Positions 43,664 to 53,337 of a stretch of 64,000 nucleotides of DNA are shown here, one piece after another. A program made the position numbers and the translations under genes. The number at the start of each line of letters is the position of its first letter. The first letter of the stretch is position 1. Source of the stretch: Oscillatoria princeps RMCB-10 (lineage in GTDB: Bacteria; Cyanobacteriota; Cyanobacteriia; Cyanobacteriales; Oscillatoriaceae); NCBI GenBank assembly GCA_019359235.1, contig JAHHHT010000026.1, forward strand, positions 54,527 through 118,526. The letters run 5' to 3'. The notes beneath the pieces are model-generated. The model was given only the letters and a program-made list of their open reading frames with translations. It was not told where the DNA came from and searched no databases.

Positions 43664-45514
43664 TTGTGGAAATTTTTCAATGCCGGTACAGCAGTTTCAG
43701 CCGCAACCTTGGCGGTCTGTGGTGGAGCGTTCGCGCAAATAGCAGAGCCAGTCGGCCAAACCGGAAAATTCCCACCGGCTCAGCCTCTAACCGCAGCAGC
43801 GACGGAGGCTGACCCCGTGCCGGTGGCCACAGTTGCCCCACCGGCACCCGCAGCAGAATGGCCGGCACCGCAAAGTGCCGGGGTTGCCAGCACTCCCACA
43901 GCGCCAGTCACTCCGGTTGAGATTGCCGGTGCGCCACCGGCACCCGAATTGCCGGCACCGGCAATAGCAGAACTCGCAGAGCCGGTCAGCCCCGAGACAG
44001 ACTCGGACAGTGACAGCGAGCCGATGGCGCAAGTCCGCTCCGTTTCCGAGCTGTCGGACGTACAGCCAACCGACTGGGCGTTCCAAGCCTTGCAGAGCCT
44101 GGTGGAGCGCCACGGCTGCATTTCCGGCTATCCCGACGGCACCTTCCGGGGAAATCGGGCCATGACGCGCTACGAATTCGCTGCCGGTTTAAGCGCCTGT
44201 TTCGAAAGAATGGTTCAGCTACTTGAATACACCGACACGTCCAACCTCGTCACAAAACAAGATTTAGCCACGCTGCAGCGGCTGGCCGAAGAATTTAAAG
44301 CCGAATTGGCCACCCTGCGCGGTCGCGCCGACACCCTGGAAGCACGCACCGCCGAACTGGAAGCGAACCAGTTCTCCACCACCACCAAGCTGCACGGTTT
44401 AGCGAATTTTGTGGCCACTGACGTCATCGGCGAAGGGGGTGGCGATAACGTTCCTGTGTTCCAGCAGCGAGTTCGCCTCACCCTCAACACCAGCTTCACC
44501 GGCAAAGACTTGCTCGTCACCCGCATCGCCACCGGCAACAGCCGCGCTCCCCAGTTTGCCGACACGCTCAGCATCCCGGGCAGCTTCTTCCCAGCGTTTG
44601 GCACCCGCGAGGGCGTCCAAGCCTCTCAGTGGTACGGGGATTGGAACAATAGCCAGATTGTAGGCTTGGTAACGCTCCACTACTGGTTTCCAGTCGGAGA
44701 GAAGTTGCTAACCGTTGTGGAAGCTTACGGCGGCCTTCACGCAGATTACGCCCCCAGTGTCAACCCTCACTTTGAGGACTTTGACGGCGGCAGGACCACG
44801 CTATCGATCTTTGCCCAGAGAAATCCCATTAAGCGCCTCGGCGGCGGATCGGGCGTGGGGTTGATCTACAACCTGAGCGACTCACTGCAGCTCAGTGCCG
44901 GCTACTTGGCGGGAGAAGCGTCAATCCCCAGCGCGGGGAACGGTTTCTTCAACGGTGACTCCTCCAGCACCGCACAGCTGACCTGGAAGCCGAGTCCGAA
45001 CCTGGGCGTGGCGCTCACCTACAACCGCGCATACTTTGGCCCGGGCCACTTCGCCTTTGGGGATAACAGCGCCTTCTTTGGCATTGCCGGGTATACCGGC
45101 ACCGGCGTCATGTACAACACATTTCTCCCCTACGCAACCGTATCCAACTCCTACGGCGGAGAAGTTTTTTGGAAACTCAGCCCCAAATTTGGCATTGGCG
45201 GTTGGGTTGGCGCGACCCAAGTCCAGGCGATCGGTGACGGAAATTCCGGCGACGCTGACGTTTGGAACTACGCACTCACCCTCACCTTCCCCGACTTGGG
45301 CAAGAAAGGCAACCTGGGCGGTATTGTTGTCGGTGCGGAACCCTACTTGGGCGGTGTTGGGGATCTCCCCCTGCACGTCGAGGGCTTCTACAAGTATCAG
45401 GTAACAGATCATATCTCCATTACCCCGGGTGTGATCTGGCTGACTGCGCCCAACCAAAACGCCGACAACAAGGACGCCGTTATTGGCACGCTCAGAACCA
45501 CCTTCGAGTTTTAA
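43664..45514 (+). CDS. SLH-domain outer-membrane porin (cyanobacterial OprB-type)
   Basis: A protein of about 616 residues. It has a signal peptide (hydrophobic AVSAATLAVCGG, cleavage near AFAQ), an Ala/Pro/Glu-rich linker (about 25-120), one S-layer-homology domain (DVQPTDWAFQALQSLVERHG, ISGYPDGTFRGNRAMTRYEF), a coiled coil (TLRGRADTLEARTAELEANQ) and a C-terminal beta-barrel of the OprB/iron-uptake porin family ending in the aromatic TLRTTFEF. This is the standard plan of cyanobacterial porins: SLH binds peptidoglycan or its pyruvylated polymers and the barrel spans the outer membrane. A TTG start at 43664 is proposed because GGAGGG at 43650-43655 is well spaced; TTG at 43643 is the alternative. 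Solute unknown. Confidence 0.9.
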   Translation: MWKFFNAGTAVSAATLAVCGGAFAQIAEPVGQTGKFPPAQPLTAAATEADPVPVATVAPPAPAAEWPAPQSAGVASTPTAPVTPVEIAGAPPAPELPAPAIAELAEPVSPETDSDSDSEPMAQVRSVSELSDVQPTDWAFQALQSLVERHGCISGYPDGTFRGNRAMTRYEFAAGLSACFERMVQLLEYTDTSNLVTKQDLATLQRLAEEFKAELATLRGRADTLEARTAELEANQFSTTTKLHGLANFVATDVIGEGGGDNVPVFQQRVRLTLNTSFTGKDLLVTRIATGNSRAPQFADTLSIPGSFFPAFGTREGVQASQWYGDWNNSQIVGLVTLHYWFPVGEKLLTVVEAYGGLHADYAPSVNPHFEDFDGGRTTLSIFAQRNPIKRLGGGSGVGLIYNLSDSLQLSAGYLAGEASIPSAGNGFFNGDSSSTAQLTWKPSPNLGVALTYNRAYFGPGHFAFGDNSAFFGIAGYTGTGVMYNTFLPYATVSNSYGGEVFWKLSPKFGIGGWVGATQVQAIGDGNSGDADVWNYALTLTFPDLGKKGNLGGIVVGAEPYLGGVGDLPLHVEGFYKYQVTDHISITPGVIWLTAPNQNADNKDAVIGTLRTTFEF

Positions 45515-45880
45515 TTGACCAGAGAACAAGGAGCGAGGATGAAGCGTCAGTATTTTTCCTTATGCCCCATTTTCTATTCCCCGCTCTCCCCTCTCTCGAG
45601 CCACCCAACTTTTTCTTGTAGCCCGCACGCATGCCCTTTCAAGATGGGGGCTGCGGCCATAATTATTAAGAGAATCTGGAGAATGCTTGTCAATTCTGAG
45701 ATCGCAGTGCCATACTTGTTGACAGGGATTGAGGAAATTACGTAAACCTCAATGTTCCCTTTGCGACATTGGGTACCTGCGGAACCCTCAAGTCCAGTAT
45801 GCAAGCTACCATACAGCCGAAAGGCGTGCATCCCACGAGAGAGCAAATTTGCAAAGCTTTTAACGAGGTAAGGCAATAGC
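45515..45880. other. Non-coding region between porin and DJ-1-like gene
   Basis: I see no supported gene, tRNA or repeat array. The porin stop is followed by AGGAGCGAGGATGAAG, which looks like a ribosome-binding site and start, but the frame is short and unlike a protein. The 30 bases before 45881 contain AACGAGGTAAGG, the probable ribosome-binding site of the next gene. Confidence 0.45.
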
Positions 45881-46708
45881 ATGACCAAAAAGATTTTAAT
45901 TATCTTGTCCGAGTGGGGTTTCTGGGGTGAGGAGCTGATTGGCCCTCTGGAAACCTTCGACAAGGCTGGATATGAAGTCACCTTCGCCACTCCCACCGGC
46001 AAGCGTCCTGTGGCCCTGCCCCCCAGCATGGACCCCAACTACATCGACCCCCCCCTGGGACGCAGCGTCACTTCCCAGGAAGTAGCGGACAAGGTGAAGG
46101 CAATCGATTCCTCACCCAGACTGGACAACCCGGTGAATATCTCTGAAATAATGCCAGAGATGCCTTATTTCAGCTCCAGCAGCCTGATCCGGGATCTGGA
46201 GAGTTATTACAAGGCAATCGACAAGGCGGAAAAGGAGTTTCTGTCGCAATTCGACGCCCTGGTGATCGTGGGGGGAAGTGGCCCTATCGTCGATCTCGCC
46301 AACAACCAGAGAGTTCACGACATCATCCTCAGCTTTTTGCGGAGGGAGAAACCCATCGGTGCCGAGTGCTACGGCGTAGCTTGTCTCGCCTTCGCTCGCG
46401 AGCTGGAAAATCGCAAGAGCATCATCTGGGGCAAGCACGTCACCGGTCACTGCAAAGAGTACGACTACCACGACGGCACCGGCTTCATGGGCACCGACTT
46501 CAACATGGGCCCGCCGCCTTACCCCCTGGAGTACATCCTCCGCGACGCCACGGGGCCAGATGGCGCTTACATTGGCAACTTCGGGAAAGAAACCTCCGTG
46601 ATTGTGGACTATCCATTTATCACCGGACGCTCCACTCCAGACTCCTATCTCACCGGCGAAAAGATGGTGGAAGCTTTGGAAAAAGGACTGAAGCGGTACG
46701 GCTGGTAA
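45881..46708 (+). CDS. DJ-1/PfpI-superfamily (Hsp31-like class I amidotransferase fold) protein
   Basis: A 275-residue protein of the DJ-1/PfpI superfamily. The nucleophile elbow is IGAECYGVACLA with Cys163; Glu17/Glu18 in EWGFWGEEL may provide the supporting acid; and VIVGGSGPIVDLANN is the preceding loop. Length and the insertion of residues 50-115 fit the larger Hsp31-like branch rather than small PfpI proteases. Family functions include glyoxalase III/deglycase, holding chaperone, isocyanide hydratase and peptidase; I cannot choose among them. AGGTAAGG precedes the ATG. The next gene on the same strand is a benzoylformate-decarboxylase-like ThDP enzyme, separated by a tandem repeat; the pair may act on related 2-oxo or aldehyde compounds, but this is inference. 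Confidence 0.85.
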   Translation: MTKKILIILSEWGFWGEELIGPLETFDKAGYEVTFATPTGKRPVALPPSMDPNYIDPPLGRSVTSQEVADKVKAIDSSPRLDNPVNISEIMPEMPYFSSSSLIRDLESYYKAIDKAEKEFLSQFDALVIVGGSGPIVDLANNQRVHDIILSFLRREKPIGAECYGVACLAFARELENRKSIIWGKHVTGHCKEYDYHDGTGFMGTDFNMGPPPYPLEYILRDATGPDGAYIGNFGKETSVIVDYPFITGRSTPDSYLTGEKMVEALEKGLKRYGW

Positions 46709-46713
46709 GCTGT

Positions 46714-46870
46714 TTGTAGTTGGGCTTTAGCCCCGCTTGTAGTTGGGCTTTAGCCCCGCTTGTAGTTGGGCTTTAGCCCCGCTTGTAGTTGGGCTTTAGC
46801 CCCGCTTGTAGTTGGGCTTTAGCCCGCTTGTAGTTGGGCTTTAGCCCGCTTGTAGTTGGGCTTTAGCCCC
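46714..46870. repeat. Tandem repeat of a 22-23 bp unit, seven copies
   Basis: The unit TTGTAGTTGGGCTTTAGCC plus CCGC starts at 46714, 46737, 46760, 46783 and 46806, then continues with slightly shorter spacing (about 46828 and 46850). Single copies are found at about 33227 and 36438. There is no unique spacer between units, so it is not a CRISPR array. The rest of the gap to 47099 holds no recognised gene. Confidence 0.85.
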
Positions 46871-47099
46871 ACCGGGGATTTGTTAAACCGCCAAGACGCC
46901 ATAGACGCGCCAGCTGCTTCCCGCAGGGTAGGACGCCAACAGAAGAGAAGGAGAGAGATTGTTGGGGGTGACTGTCACTATTTTTTGGCCGTTACTCTCG
47001 ATTGTGCGCACTCAATCTATTCAGTGAGTGTTCAAGCCAAAGTGATAGAAATACGTTTGAGAAAACGATAAAAATTAACCGACAAGGAAGACAAAATTA

Positions 47100-48806
47100 A
47101 TGACTGGTAAAACAGGACGCTTTGCGATAATAGAGCAACTGCTCGCGGATGGGATTACTTACATGTTTGGCAACCCGGGCACCGTAGAGCAGGGGTTTCT
47201 GGATGCGCTGTGGGAGTACCCGCAGATGAAGTACATCCTCACTTTGCAAGAGTCGATCGCGGTGATGGCAGCAGACGGTTACGCTCGGGCGACGAAAAAG
47301 CCGGCGCTGGTGCAGCTGCACAGCACCCCCGGAGTGGGCAACGGCATCGGAGCCCTTTACCAGGCAAAACGCGGTCACTCCCCCCTAGTGGTGATTGGTG
47401 GAGACGCGGGAATTAAGTATCAGGCAATGGACGCCCAAATGGCGGGAGACTTGGTGGCAATCGCAGAGCCGGTCACCAAGTGGTCAACGATGGTGATGGA
47501 CCCGTCGTCCGTACTGCGCGTCTTGCGGCGGGCGATTAAAATTGCCGCCACCCCCCCAATGGGACCGGTATATGTCTGCCTTCCGCAAGATATTTTAGAC
47601 GCGCCGGTGGTTGAAGACGTCTTCCCCACCTCCATCCCTTCCTCCCGCGTAGCGCCAGACGACGGGACAGTTAAAGAAATGGCTGCCATGCTGGCTGCAG
47701 CTAGCAAGCCGGTGATTTTTATTGGAGACGGGATAGCTTATTCTGGAGCGCAAGAAGAGCTGGCAAAAGTAGCGGAACTCCTGGGTGCGGAAGTGTGGGA
47801 ATCCGACAACGGCGAACTCAACATGAGCCACACTCACCCCTTATACCAGGGAGCCACCGGCCACATGTTTGGCTACCAGAGCCTTCCGATTCTGCAAAAA
47901 GGAGATGTCAACCTAGTCTGCAGCACCTACATTGTGCCAGAGGTTTTCCCCGAACTGGGCAGCGTGTTCGCTCCGGGAGCCAAGGTGATTCATATCGATT
48001 TGAACGGGTATGAAATTGCCAAGAATCACCCGGTTGATATCGGGGTAGTCAGCGATCCGAAACTCACCCTGGGCAAGTTGGCAACTGCCCTGGAACAGAT
48101 AATGACGCCCGAACAGAAAAGCGCCGCTCAGGCGAGGGTGGCGGAAATAGGCAAAGCCAAGGAAGAAAAATTGGCTAAAGCCATAGAGGCGGATAAAACC
48201 ATCCGCGACGAAGTTCCCCTGCACTTCTCCCGGTTTATGGAAGAGTTCGCGCCCAAACTGCCGGATGATGTTATCATCTTTGATGAAGCGCTCACCTGTT
48301 CGCCACCCGTGGTCAGGTACAAGCCCACAACGCAACCGGGACACTATTTCCTCACCCGTGGGGGTTCTTTGGGAGTGGGAATTCCCGGAGCGATTGGGGC
48401 CAAACTAGCCAATCCCGACAAAACGGTGATTGGGTTCACCGGCGACGGCGGCAGCATGTACACCATACAGGCTCTGTGGACAGCGGCTCGCCACAATATA
48501 GACGCCAAGTTTATCATCTGCAACAACCGCTCCTACCGGCTTCTGCAGCTGAACATCCAGGCTTACTGGAAAGAGCGAGGCGTACCGGAACACGATTTTC
48601 CGCTTTCTTTTGACTTGTCGAAGCCAGAAATTCGCTTCGATGAACTGTCCCGCTCGATGGGCGTTCCTGCAGTTCGCGTGGAGAAGCCCGAGCAGATTGG
48701 GCCGGCGATTGACCAGGCTCTGTCCCACAAGGGACCGTTCCTGATCGACGTGGTTTTGGAAGCCAACGTTCGCCCGGATATGATTGGTGTTCGCTGCGGA
48801 CAGTAA
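47100..48806 (+). CDS. ThDP-dependent decarboxylase, benzoylformate-decarboxylase-like
   Basis: A 568-residue enzyme of the pyruvate-oxidase/decarboxylase superfamily. The catalytic Glu51 lies in LTLQESIAVMAADGYARA, and the ThDP motif is GDGGSMYTIQALW (near 448) ending about 25 residues later in ICNN. MFGNPGTVEQGFLDAL and VQLHSTPGVGNGIGALY (His74) are close to the corresponding segments of benzoylformate decarboxylase, and better matches to it than to acetolactate synthase. The second active-site His of that enzyme is not evident, so the substrate may be another 2-oxo acid. No FAD site is recognised. AAGGAAGAC precedes the ATG. Its only close neighbour is the DJ-1-like gene upstream. Confidence 0.88.
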   Translation: MTGKTGRFAIIEQLLADGITYMFGNPGTVEQGFLDALWEYPQMKYILTLQESIAVMAADGYARATKKPALVQLHSTPGVGNGIGALYQAKRGHSPLVVIGGDAGIKYQAMDAQMAGDLVAIAEPVTKWSTMVMDPSSVLRVLRRAIKIAATPPMGPVYVCLPQDILDAPVVEDVFPTSIPSSRVAPDDGTVKEMAAMLAAASKPVIFIGDGIAYSGAQEELAKVAELLGAEVWESDNGELNMSHTHPLYQGATGHMFGYQSLPILQKGDVNLVCSTYIVPEVFPELGSVFAPGAKVIHIDLNGYEIAKNHPVDIGVVSDPKLTLGKLATALEQIMTPEQKSAAQARVAEIGKAKEEKLAKAIEADKTIRDEVPLHFSRFMEEFAPKLPDDVIIFDEALTCSPPVVRYKPTTQPGHYFLTRGGSLGVGIPGAIGAKLANPDKTVIGFTGDGGSMYTIQALWTAARHNIDAKFIICNNRSYRLLQLNIQAYWKERGVPEHDFPLSFDLSKPEIRFDELSRSMGVPAVRVEKPEQIGPAIDQALSHKGPFLIDVVLEANVRPDMIGVRCGQ

Positions 48807-48982
48807 TCTGCTGAATTAACGGCACCAGGCGGTCAAAATTTATAGTAAATTTGGGGATGCGGTGTTAGGGGTGAAACAAGAAGCTAGATTTCAATCTTCA
48901 CCCCTCACACCGCTGCGTTCGCGTGTTTGTCCAGCCGTTGCGGCAAATCAACCAAAAACTGGTGTTAAAAGAGGAGTGAACT

Positions 48983-50221
48983 GTGGCCATAGACTTATTT
49001 GACGCTCAGTATTATGCAGCCGCAAATCGGGACTTGGCGGCTGCCGGGATCGATACTGAAGCTGAATTGCGCGACCACTTCCAAAGATTTGGTTTGCTGG
49101 AAGGGCGGAAATTTTCGGCCTTTGTGAATCTGGACTATTATCGGAATAGCTACTCCGATCTGGAAAACTTTAACTACGCTGACCTGTTAAATCATTTGCA
49201 AAACAGTGGAGTGCGAGAGGGGCGGCGATTCACACAGGCATTCGATCTAAAATATTACTTGGCAAATAACGCCGACCTCAATCAAGCATTTGGGGGGGAC
49301 GAAGAGCTAGCATTCCAGCACTTAATAACGCAAGGAATAAACGAGAACCGCGTATTTTTACGCGGCGAAGACCGAGACTTTTTGAGTAATTATTTAACCC
49401 TCAACCCGGATGTCAGTCAATCCGTCTGGGGCTCTCTTGAGGGAGCCCTAGAACACCTAATCACCTACGGTTTCGCTGAGGGACGCCCGGGCTCCCAAGA
49501 AAGCTTTGGTGCTTATAGCGCCGACTTGCAGGTAGTGAGGCAAATGTACGAAGCGCTGGGACGGGGTGACTTTACAACAAGCTTCAAAGACTTGCTGACT
49601 GAGGATACAGTTTGGACATTCACTGGAGATACAAGTATAATCCCGTTTGCTGGCGAATGGGAAGGGCGTGACGGCGTACTGGAATTCTTTAGCAAGAGAG
49701 ACGAGGCAGTCACCAGCAATCTCTTCGAGATTCGCGGGTTTTTTGCGGGCGAAAGCCAGATTGTCTCCCTGTTACACGAAGACCTCACAGTCAAGGAAAC
49801 CGGCAGTGAATATGTGGTTGATGTTTATAATTTAATAACGGTGAGAGATGGCCAAGTATCCCGACTCGAAGGTGTCTTCGACAGCGCTATCTCAGAGGCT
49901 GCCTTTTTAGGAGAAAATTCGCAGGTCGCACAGGCAAGAGATATCGACGCACTCACAGGGATGAGGCTCGCTCGCTCGCCAAATGCAGCGGTGACGCCGG
50001 CAGTGGCGCAACCGCAAAACACGGCACAGGTTTCGGACAGCTTTGACGATAGTGGAGTTTTCGGCTTGTCAGGCGCTGCGACTGTACAGCCGTATACTGG
50101 CGTTTCTGATAGCAGTCAGGGGGTGTCGAAATCGTTTGAACCGCTGTTGCAGACAGCACAGGAGAATGTTTTGCAGCCGCAGGAGTTATTCCTTCAGCCA
50201 GAGCCGATGTTTAGTGTGTAG
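48983..50221 (+). CDS. FD-repeat protein with SnoaL-like domain
   Basis: A 412-residue protein and the first of five paralogues. Residues 4-170 hold four copies of a repeat of about 40 residues (LFDAQYYAAANRDLAAAG..., ending in FGLLEGRKFS or similar). A SnoaL/NTF2-like domain follows (about 180-295: VVRQMYEALGRGDFTTSF, LLTEDTVWTFTGDTS), then a low-complexity tail rich in Gln, Ser and Pro. There is no signal peptide or membrane helix. GAGGAG at 48971-48976 supports the GTG start. The SnoaL-like domain is related to two domains in the 1986-residue paralogue downstream. The repeat is not one I can name, and function is unknown; a binding or scaffold role is a guess. Confidence 0.82.
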   Translation: MAIDLFDAQYYAAANRDLAAAGIDTEAELRDHFQRFGLLEGRKFSAFVNLDYYRNSYSDLENFNYADLLNHLQNSGVREGRRFTQAFDLKYYLANNADLNQAFGGDEELAFQHLITQGINENRVFLRGEDRDFLSNYLTLNPDVSQSVWGSLEGALEHLITYGFAEGRPGSQESFGAYSADLQVVRQMYEALGRGDFTTSFKDLLTEDTVWTFTGDTSIIPFAGEWEGRDGVLEFFSKRDEAVTSNLFEIRGFFAGESQIVSLLHEDLTVKETGSEYVVDVYNLITVRDGQVSRLEGVFDSAISEAAFLGENSQVAQARDIDALTGMRLARSPNAAVTPAVAQPQNTAQVSDSFDDSGVFGLSGAATVQPYTGVSDSSQGVSKSFEPLLQTAQENVLQPQELFLQPEPMFSV

Positions 50222-50730
50222 GTAAGTTTTCCTGTCCGACACACCGGCATTCCCTTATATCAAGTTCAGTGCAATCCCCATACTATCTCTGAATGGGGGC
50301 ATTGGGCGGGGGGCTCCTGCGGAGCAGCAACCCTTGCGCACGGGGGATTGGGCATCGCGGCAACATTCCCCAGGGCAGCCTAATTGCGGGGAATCGAACT
50401 GAAATGATATCACTGTCTAATATAGCGTTTCTCAGTTGGATGAACTACGGCCCAGAAACCCGGTTTCTTTAAGAAACCGGGTTTCTCAGTACCTCACAAA
50501 TATGAGAAAAGCTATATATGGGCTAGACAAGGGTAAAAGCTGAGTTTTTGTTTGACAGTATCCCGATGCAGCAAGACACTCCTGTGGAGACGCGAGATGT
50601 CGCGTCTCTACCTGAGCCGCCAGTCAGGCTCAGAACGGATAATGATTTGAAGGCTTGCGCAGCCGGTGCAACGCAATGGTTGAGTTTCTAGATTTTCTCC
50701 CCCCGCCCCCAAGATCAGTGAGGTTCAGCT
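50222..50730. repeat. Non-coding region with AGAAACCCGGTTTCT hairpin and GAGACGCGA palindrome
   Basis: An AGAAACCCGGTTTCT palindrome followed by AAGAAACCGGGTTTCT lies at about 50455-50489, able to form a long hairpin. GAGACGCGAGATGTCGCGTCTC lies at about 50588-50609. A repeated GGGGCATTGGGC heptamer-like sequence is near 50296. No gene is supported. Confidence 0.65.
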
Positions 50731-52350
50731 GTGACAGTAGAGTTATTTGATGCCAGTTATTACGCATACGCCAATCCGGACTTGGCGGCTGCCGGAGTTG
50801 ATAGCGAAGCGGAATTGCGAGCGCACTTCCAAGAATATGGGTTAAAGGAGAACCGGCCATTTTCACCCTTTGTGGATTTGCCATACTACCGGAATCTCTA
50901 CCCAGACTTGGCGGCTGCAGGATTAACCGAGCAGGCTCAGCTTTTAGAACATTTGCAAACCTATGGGGTGGCGGAAAACCGGCGCTTTTCGCCTCTGGTA
51001 GATTTGGACTTCTACCGCAACAGCTACTCAGACCTTCAGAACTTCAGCAGCGAGCAGCTGTTCGAGCATTTGCGAGACTTTGGGCTGCAGGAAGGCCGGC
51101 GGTTTTCACCTGTGGCGGATCTCAACCTTTACTTGTCCAGCTACCCTGACCTGCAGCAAGCTTTCGGGAATGACAGAGAAAAATTGCTGCAGCACCTGGA
51201 AATCTATGGCATATCCGAAGGGCGAACATTTGTGTCGGGGTTAAATTTGAGGAACTATTTAAACCTCAACCCGGATGTGAGTGCGGCAGTTGGCGGTTCT
51301 TTAGAGGGCGCTTTAGACCACCTGGTCCGGTATGGGATTAATGAAAAACGACCTGGAGTGCCGCAGAGACTCGCTGCAGGAAGCTTGCAGAGTCAAAATA
51401 CCTTATTTCTGGTTGCTAGCAATACGGACCCCAACACATTCTTTGGCTCCGACGAAACGGATGCCTTTGCCGCATTCGACGCCCAAGGCAACTTCCTTGG
51501 CTTCTTTAATCGATATGCCGGCACCGACAACCCCCAGAACGGCATTGGCGGCGTGACTTTGGGCCCCACCGGCAATATCCTGGCCAGCTCTCAAAACTCC
51601 AGTCAGGTCCTCATGTACGATCCCCTCAGCGGGGAGTACCTTGGCGTGTTTGGCGACGCCTCTGCGGAGGGCAGCGGGCTGGATTTCCCCGCCGGCATCA
51701 CCGCCGGTCCCGACAGAAACGTTTACGTCAGCAGCTTGGGCACAGAGCGCATCCTCAAATTCGACGGTTTGACGGGGCAGTCTCTGGGCGTGTTTGCCAG
51801 AGGCAATACGGACGACACTGTAGCAGAGCGCTTCACTGACTTGGAGTTCGGTCCTGACGGCAACCTGTATGCCGGTTTTAACCCCCCGTTTGGCGACCCC
51901 GGACTGGGCAAGGCCCAAGTGCGCGTCTACAGCGGCGCAACAGGGCAATTAGTCCGCACCATAACCGGACTGGATTTTGCCGCTGCCCTGGCCTTTGGGC
52001 CCGATGGCAACCTCTACGTCAGTGACGATCCTTCCGCTGTCTTCCGCTCTCCCACCGAGATCGTGCCGGTCGATCCTCAGAAGTCCGGTCGAATTGCGGT
52101 CTACAGCACCCTTGGCAACCCGCTGCGCAGCTTCAATGTCGGTGCCGGCAATGCCGGCAATGTGTCTTTTTCGCCCGACGGCACCCTCTACCTGAGCAAC
52201 CCGGGTGCCGGTACGGTGACGCGCTACAGTCCAGACACCGGAGCGCCTCTTGGCGACCCCATAGATGTGCCGGCCATAACAGGTGGACAGGGGCGACCTA
52301 CTGGCGTGCTGTTCTTGGAATCAGAGCTCCAGTCGCCAATCCTCCCCTGA
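50731..52350 (+). CDS. FD-repeat protein with NHL-type beta-propeller
   Basis: A 539-residue protein. Five FD repeats (about residues 4-210), the first starting LFDASYYAYANPDLAAAG, are followed by one beta-propeller (about 225-530) whose blades carry GPDRNVYVSSLG, FGPDGNLYAGFN, FGPDGNLYVSDD and FSPDGTLYLSNP, the Gly/Ser-Pro-Asp-Gly-x-Leu-Tyr-Val motif of NHL/SMP-30-like propellers. No signal peptide is seen, although this kind of propeller is usually extracytoplasmic. The GTG start follows GTGAGG. The propeller closely resembles the last propeller of the giant paralogue at 53338. Possible roles include binding of proteins or polysaccharide at the cell surface; no enzymatic residues were recognised. 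Confidence 0.85.
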   Translation: MTVELFDASYYAYANPDLAAAGVDSEAELRAHFQEYGLKENRPFSPFVDLPYYRNLYPDLAAAGLTEQAQLLEHLQTYGVAENRRFSPLVDLDFYRNSYSDLQNFSSEQLFEHLRDFGLQEGRRFSPVADLNLYLSSYPDLQQAFGNDREKLLQHLEIYGISEGRTFVSGLNLRNYLNLNPDVSAAVGGSLEGALDHLVRYGINEKRPGVPQRLAAGSLQSQNTLFLVASNTDPNTFFGSDETDAFAAFDAQGNFLGFFNRYAGTDNPQNGIGGVTLGPTGNILASSQNSSQVLMYDPLSGEYLGVFGDASAEGSGLDFPAGITAGPDRNVYVSSLGTERILKFDGLTGQSLGVFARGNTDDTVAERFTDLEFGPDGNLYAGFNPPFGDPGLGKAQVRVYSGATGQLVRTITGLDFAAALAFGPDGNLYVSDDPSAVFRSPTEIVPVDPQKSGRIAVYSTLGNPLRSFNVGAGNAGNVSFSPDGTLYLSNPGAGTVTRYSPDTGAPLGDPIDVPAITGGQGRPTGVLFLESELQSPILP

Positions 52351-52445
52351 GTGCAGTCTGAAATGTCAACTGTGAATTTCTATTTTCAAACTTGACATTT
52401 CAGCCTTCACATGTTGTAATTCACCTTTACTTAGGGGAGAAAACT

Positions 52446-52583
52446 GTCAGCGATTTAGCACTCTTAACGCCGCCAGAACTCCAGGAACTGGCCAAAAATT
52501 AGGAACTCAAAGATTATTTTGACGAGCGGGTTCACGAATTTGTTCCCGCGCCGGCTGAAAAAAGTTTAGAAATTTTCTGCTGA
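52446..52583 (+). pseudogene. Possible remnant of a small gene with in-frame TAG
   Basis: Read from 52446, the frame gives SDLALLTPPELQELAKN, then TAG at 52500-52502, then ELKDYFDERVHEFVPAPAEK and a further stop at 52581-52583. Restoring a sense codon (CAG would give Gln) yields one continuous protein-like sequence, which is why it was not dismissed as noise. TAGGGGAGA lies just before it. No clear start codon is present. The family is not recognised. Confidence 0.35.
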
Positions 52584-53337
52584 GGCCGGCTGGCCCCGAG
52601 GAGCGAGTGGGGCGCGACTCGGCGTTCAGCAGCTGTACGTTGAAAATCAAAAGTTTTTTTACAGGTGTCATAAGTATTTTTTATCCCCACTCCCGAGGAA
52701 AAAATCACCCCCTCTCCCCACCAAAATGTCAAAGAGGTGCTAAAATAACCAGCTAGCGCCTGCCCTCTACCGCCACCACATATTGCATCCGGTTAAGTAA
52801 GGGCGATCGGGATTGAGGGGGAGAGGGGGAACAGGGAAGTGTGGGGGAACAGGGAAGTGTGGGGGAACAGGTGTCCGGTTGTAGAACGCACTTCTTGCGC
52901 ATTCTTCAGTTTTGACACCCCACAGAGAACCTAACACCTGCTTCGGGGGTGGAAAATTAATTACGGGTAATTAGACCGATTTGATAGAAGAGACAAGTTT
53001 CGTTACAGCCGGCTTATCAAACTCAGGTGGTGCAGCGCTCGCAAGAAACACAAAAACTCGTAACTTTTCCCTATACGCTCTAAAAAAGCTGCTGCAAAAT
53101 CCCGTGTGGAGACGTTACCTGTAAGGTCTCTAAAGTTGGAAGTTTCTATTTGAGTAGTGAGAGCGTAGAAACCCGGTTTCTTTGAGAAACCGGGTTTCTA
53201 CCCAGATGTTTCGCAAATCATTTAGAACCGCGATAGCAGTCGAAAGGGTCGGAGAAGAATGTCAGTCAGTAAAAGCAGAAATACGCAAAAGTGAGGGACG
53301 CTTTTGCATAGCAACCACAAAAAGGAGTGAAAAGCAA
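52584..53337. other. Non-coding region with tandem duplications and a long perfect hairpin
   Basis: GGGAAGTGTGGGGGAACA is duplicated in tandem at about 52834-52870. At 53165-53201 GTAGAAACCCGGTTTCT and AGAAACCGGGTTTCTAC form an inverted repeat with a TTG loop, the longest perfect member of this palindrome family in the window. It lies just inside the open frame upstream of the proposed GTG start at 53338, which argues against a start further upstream. AAGGAG at 53322-53327 is the ribosome-binding site. Confidence 0.65.

Noticed and set aside
46714..46870. Tandem array as a possible CRISPR
   Set aside because: The 23-bp units follow each other directly, without unique spacers, and no cas gene is present.
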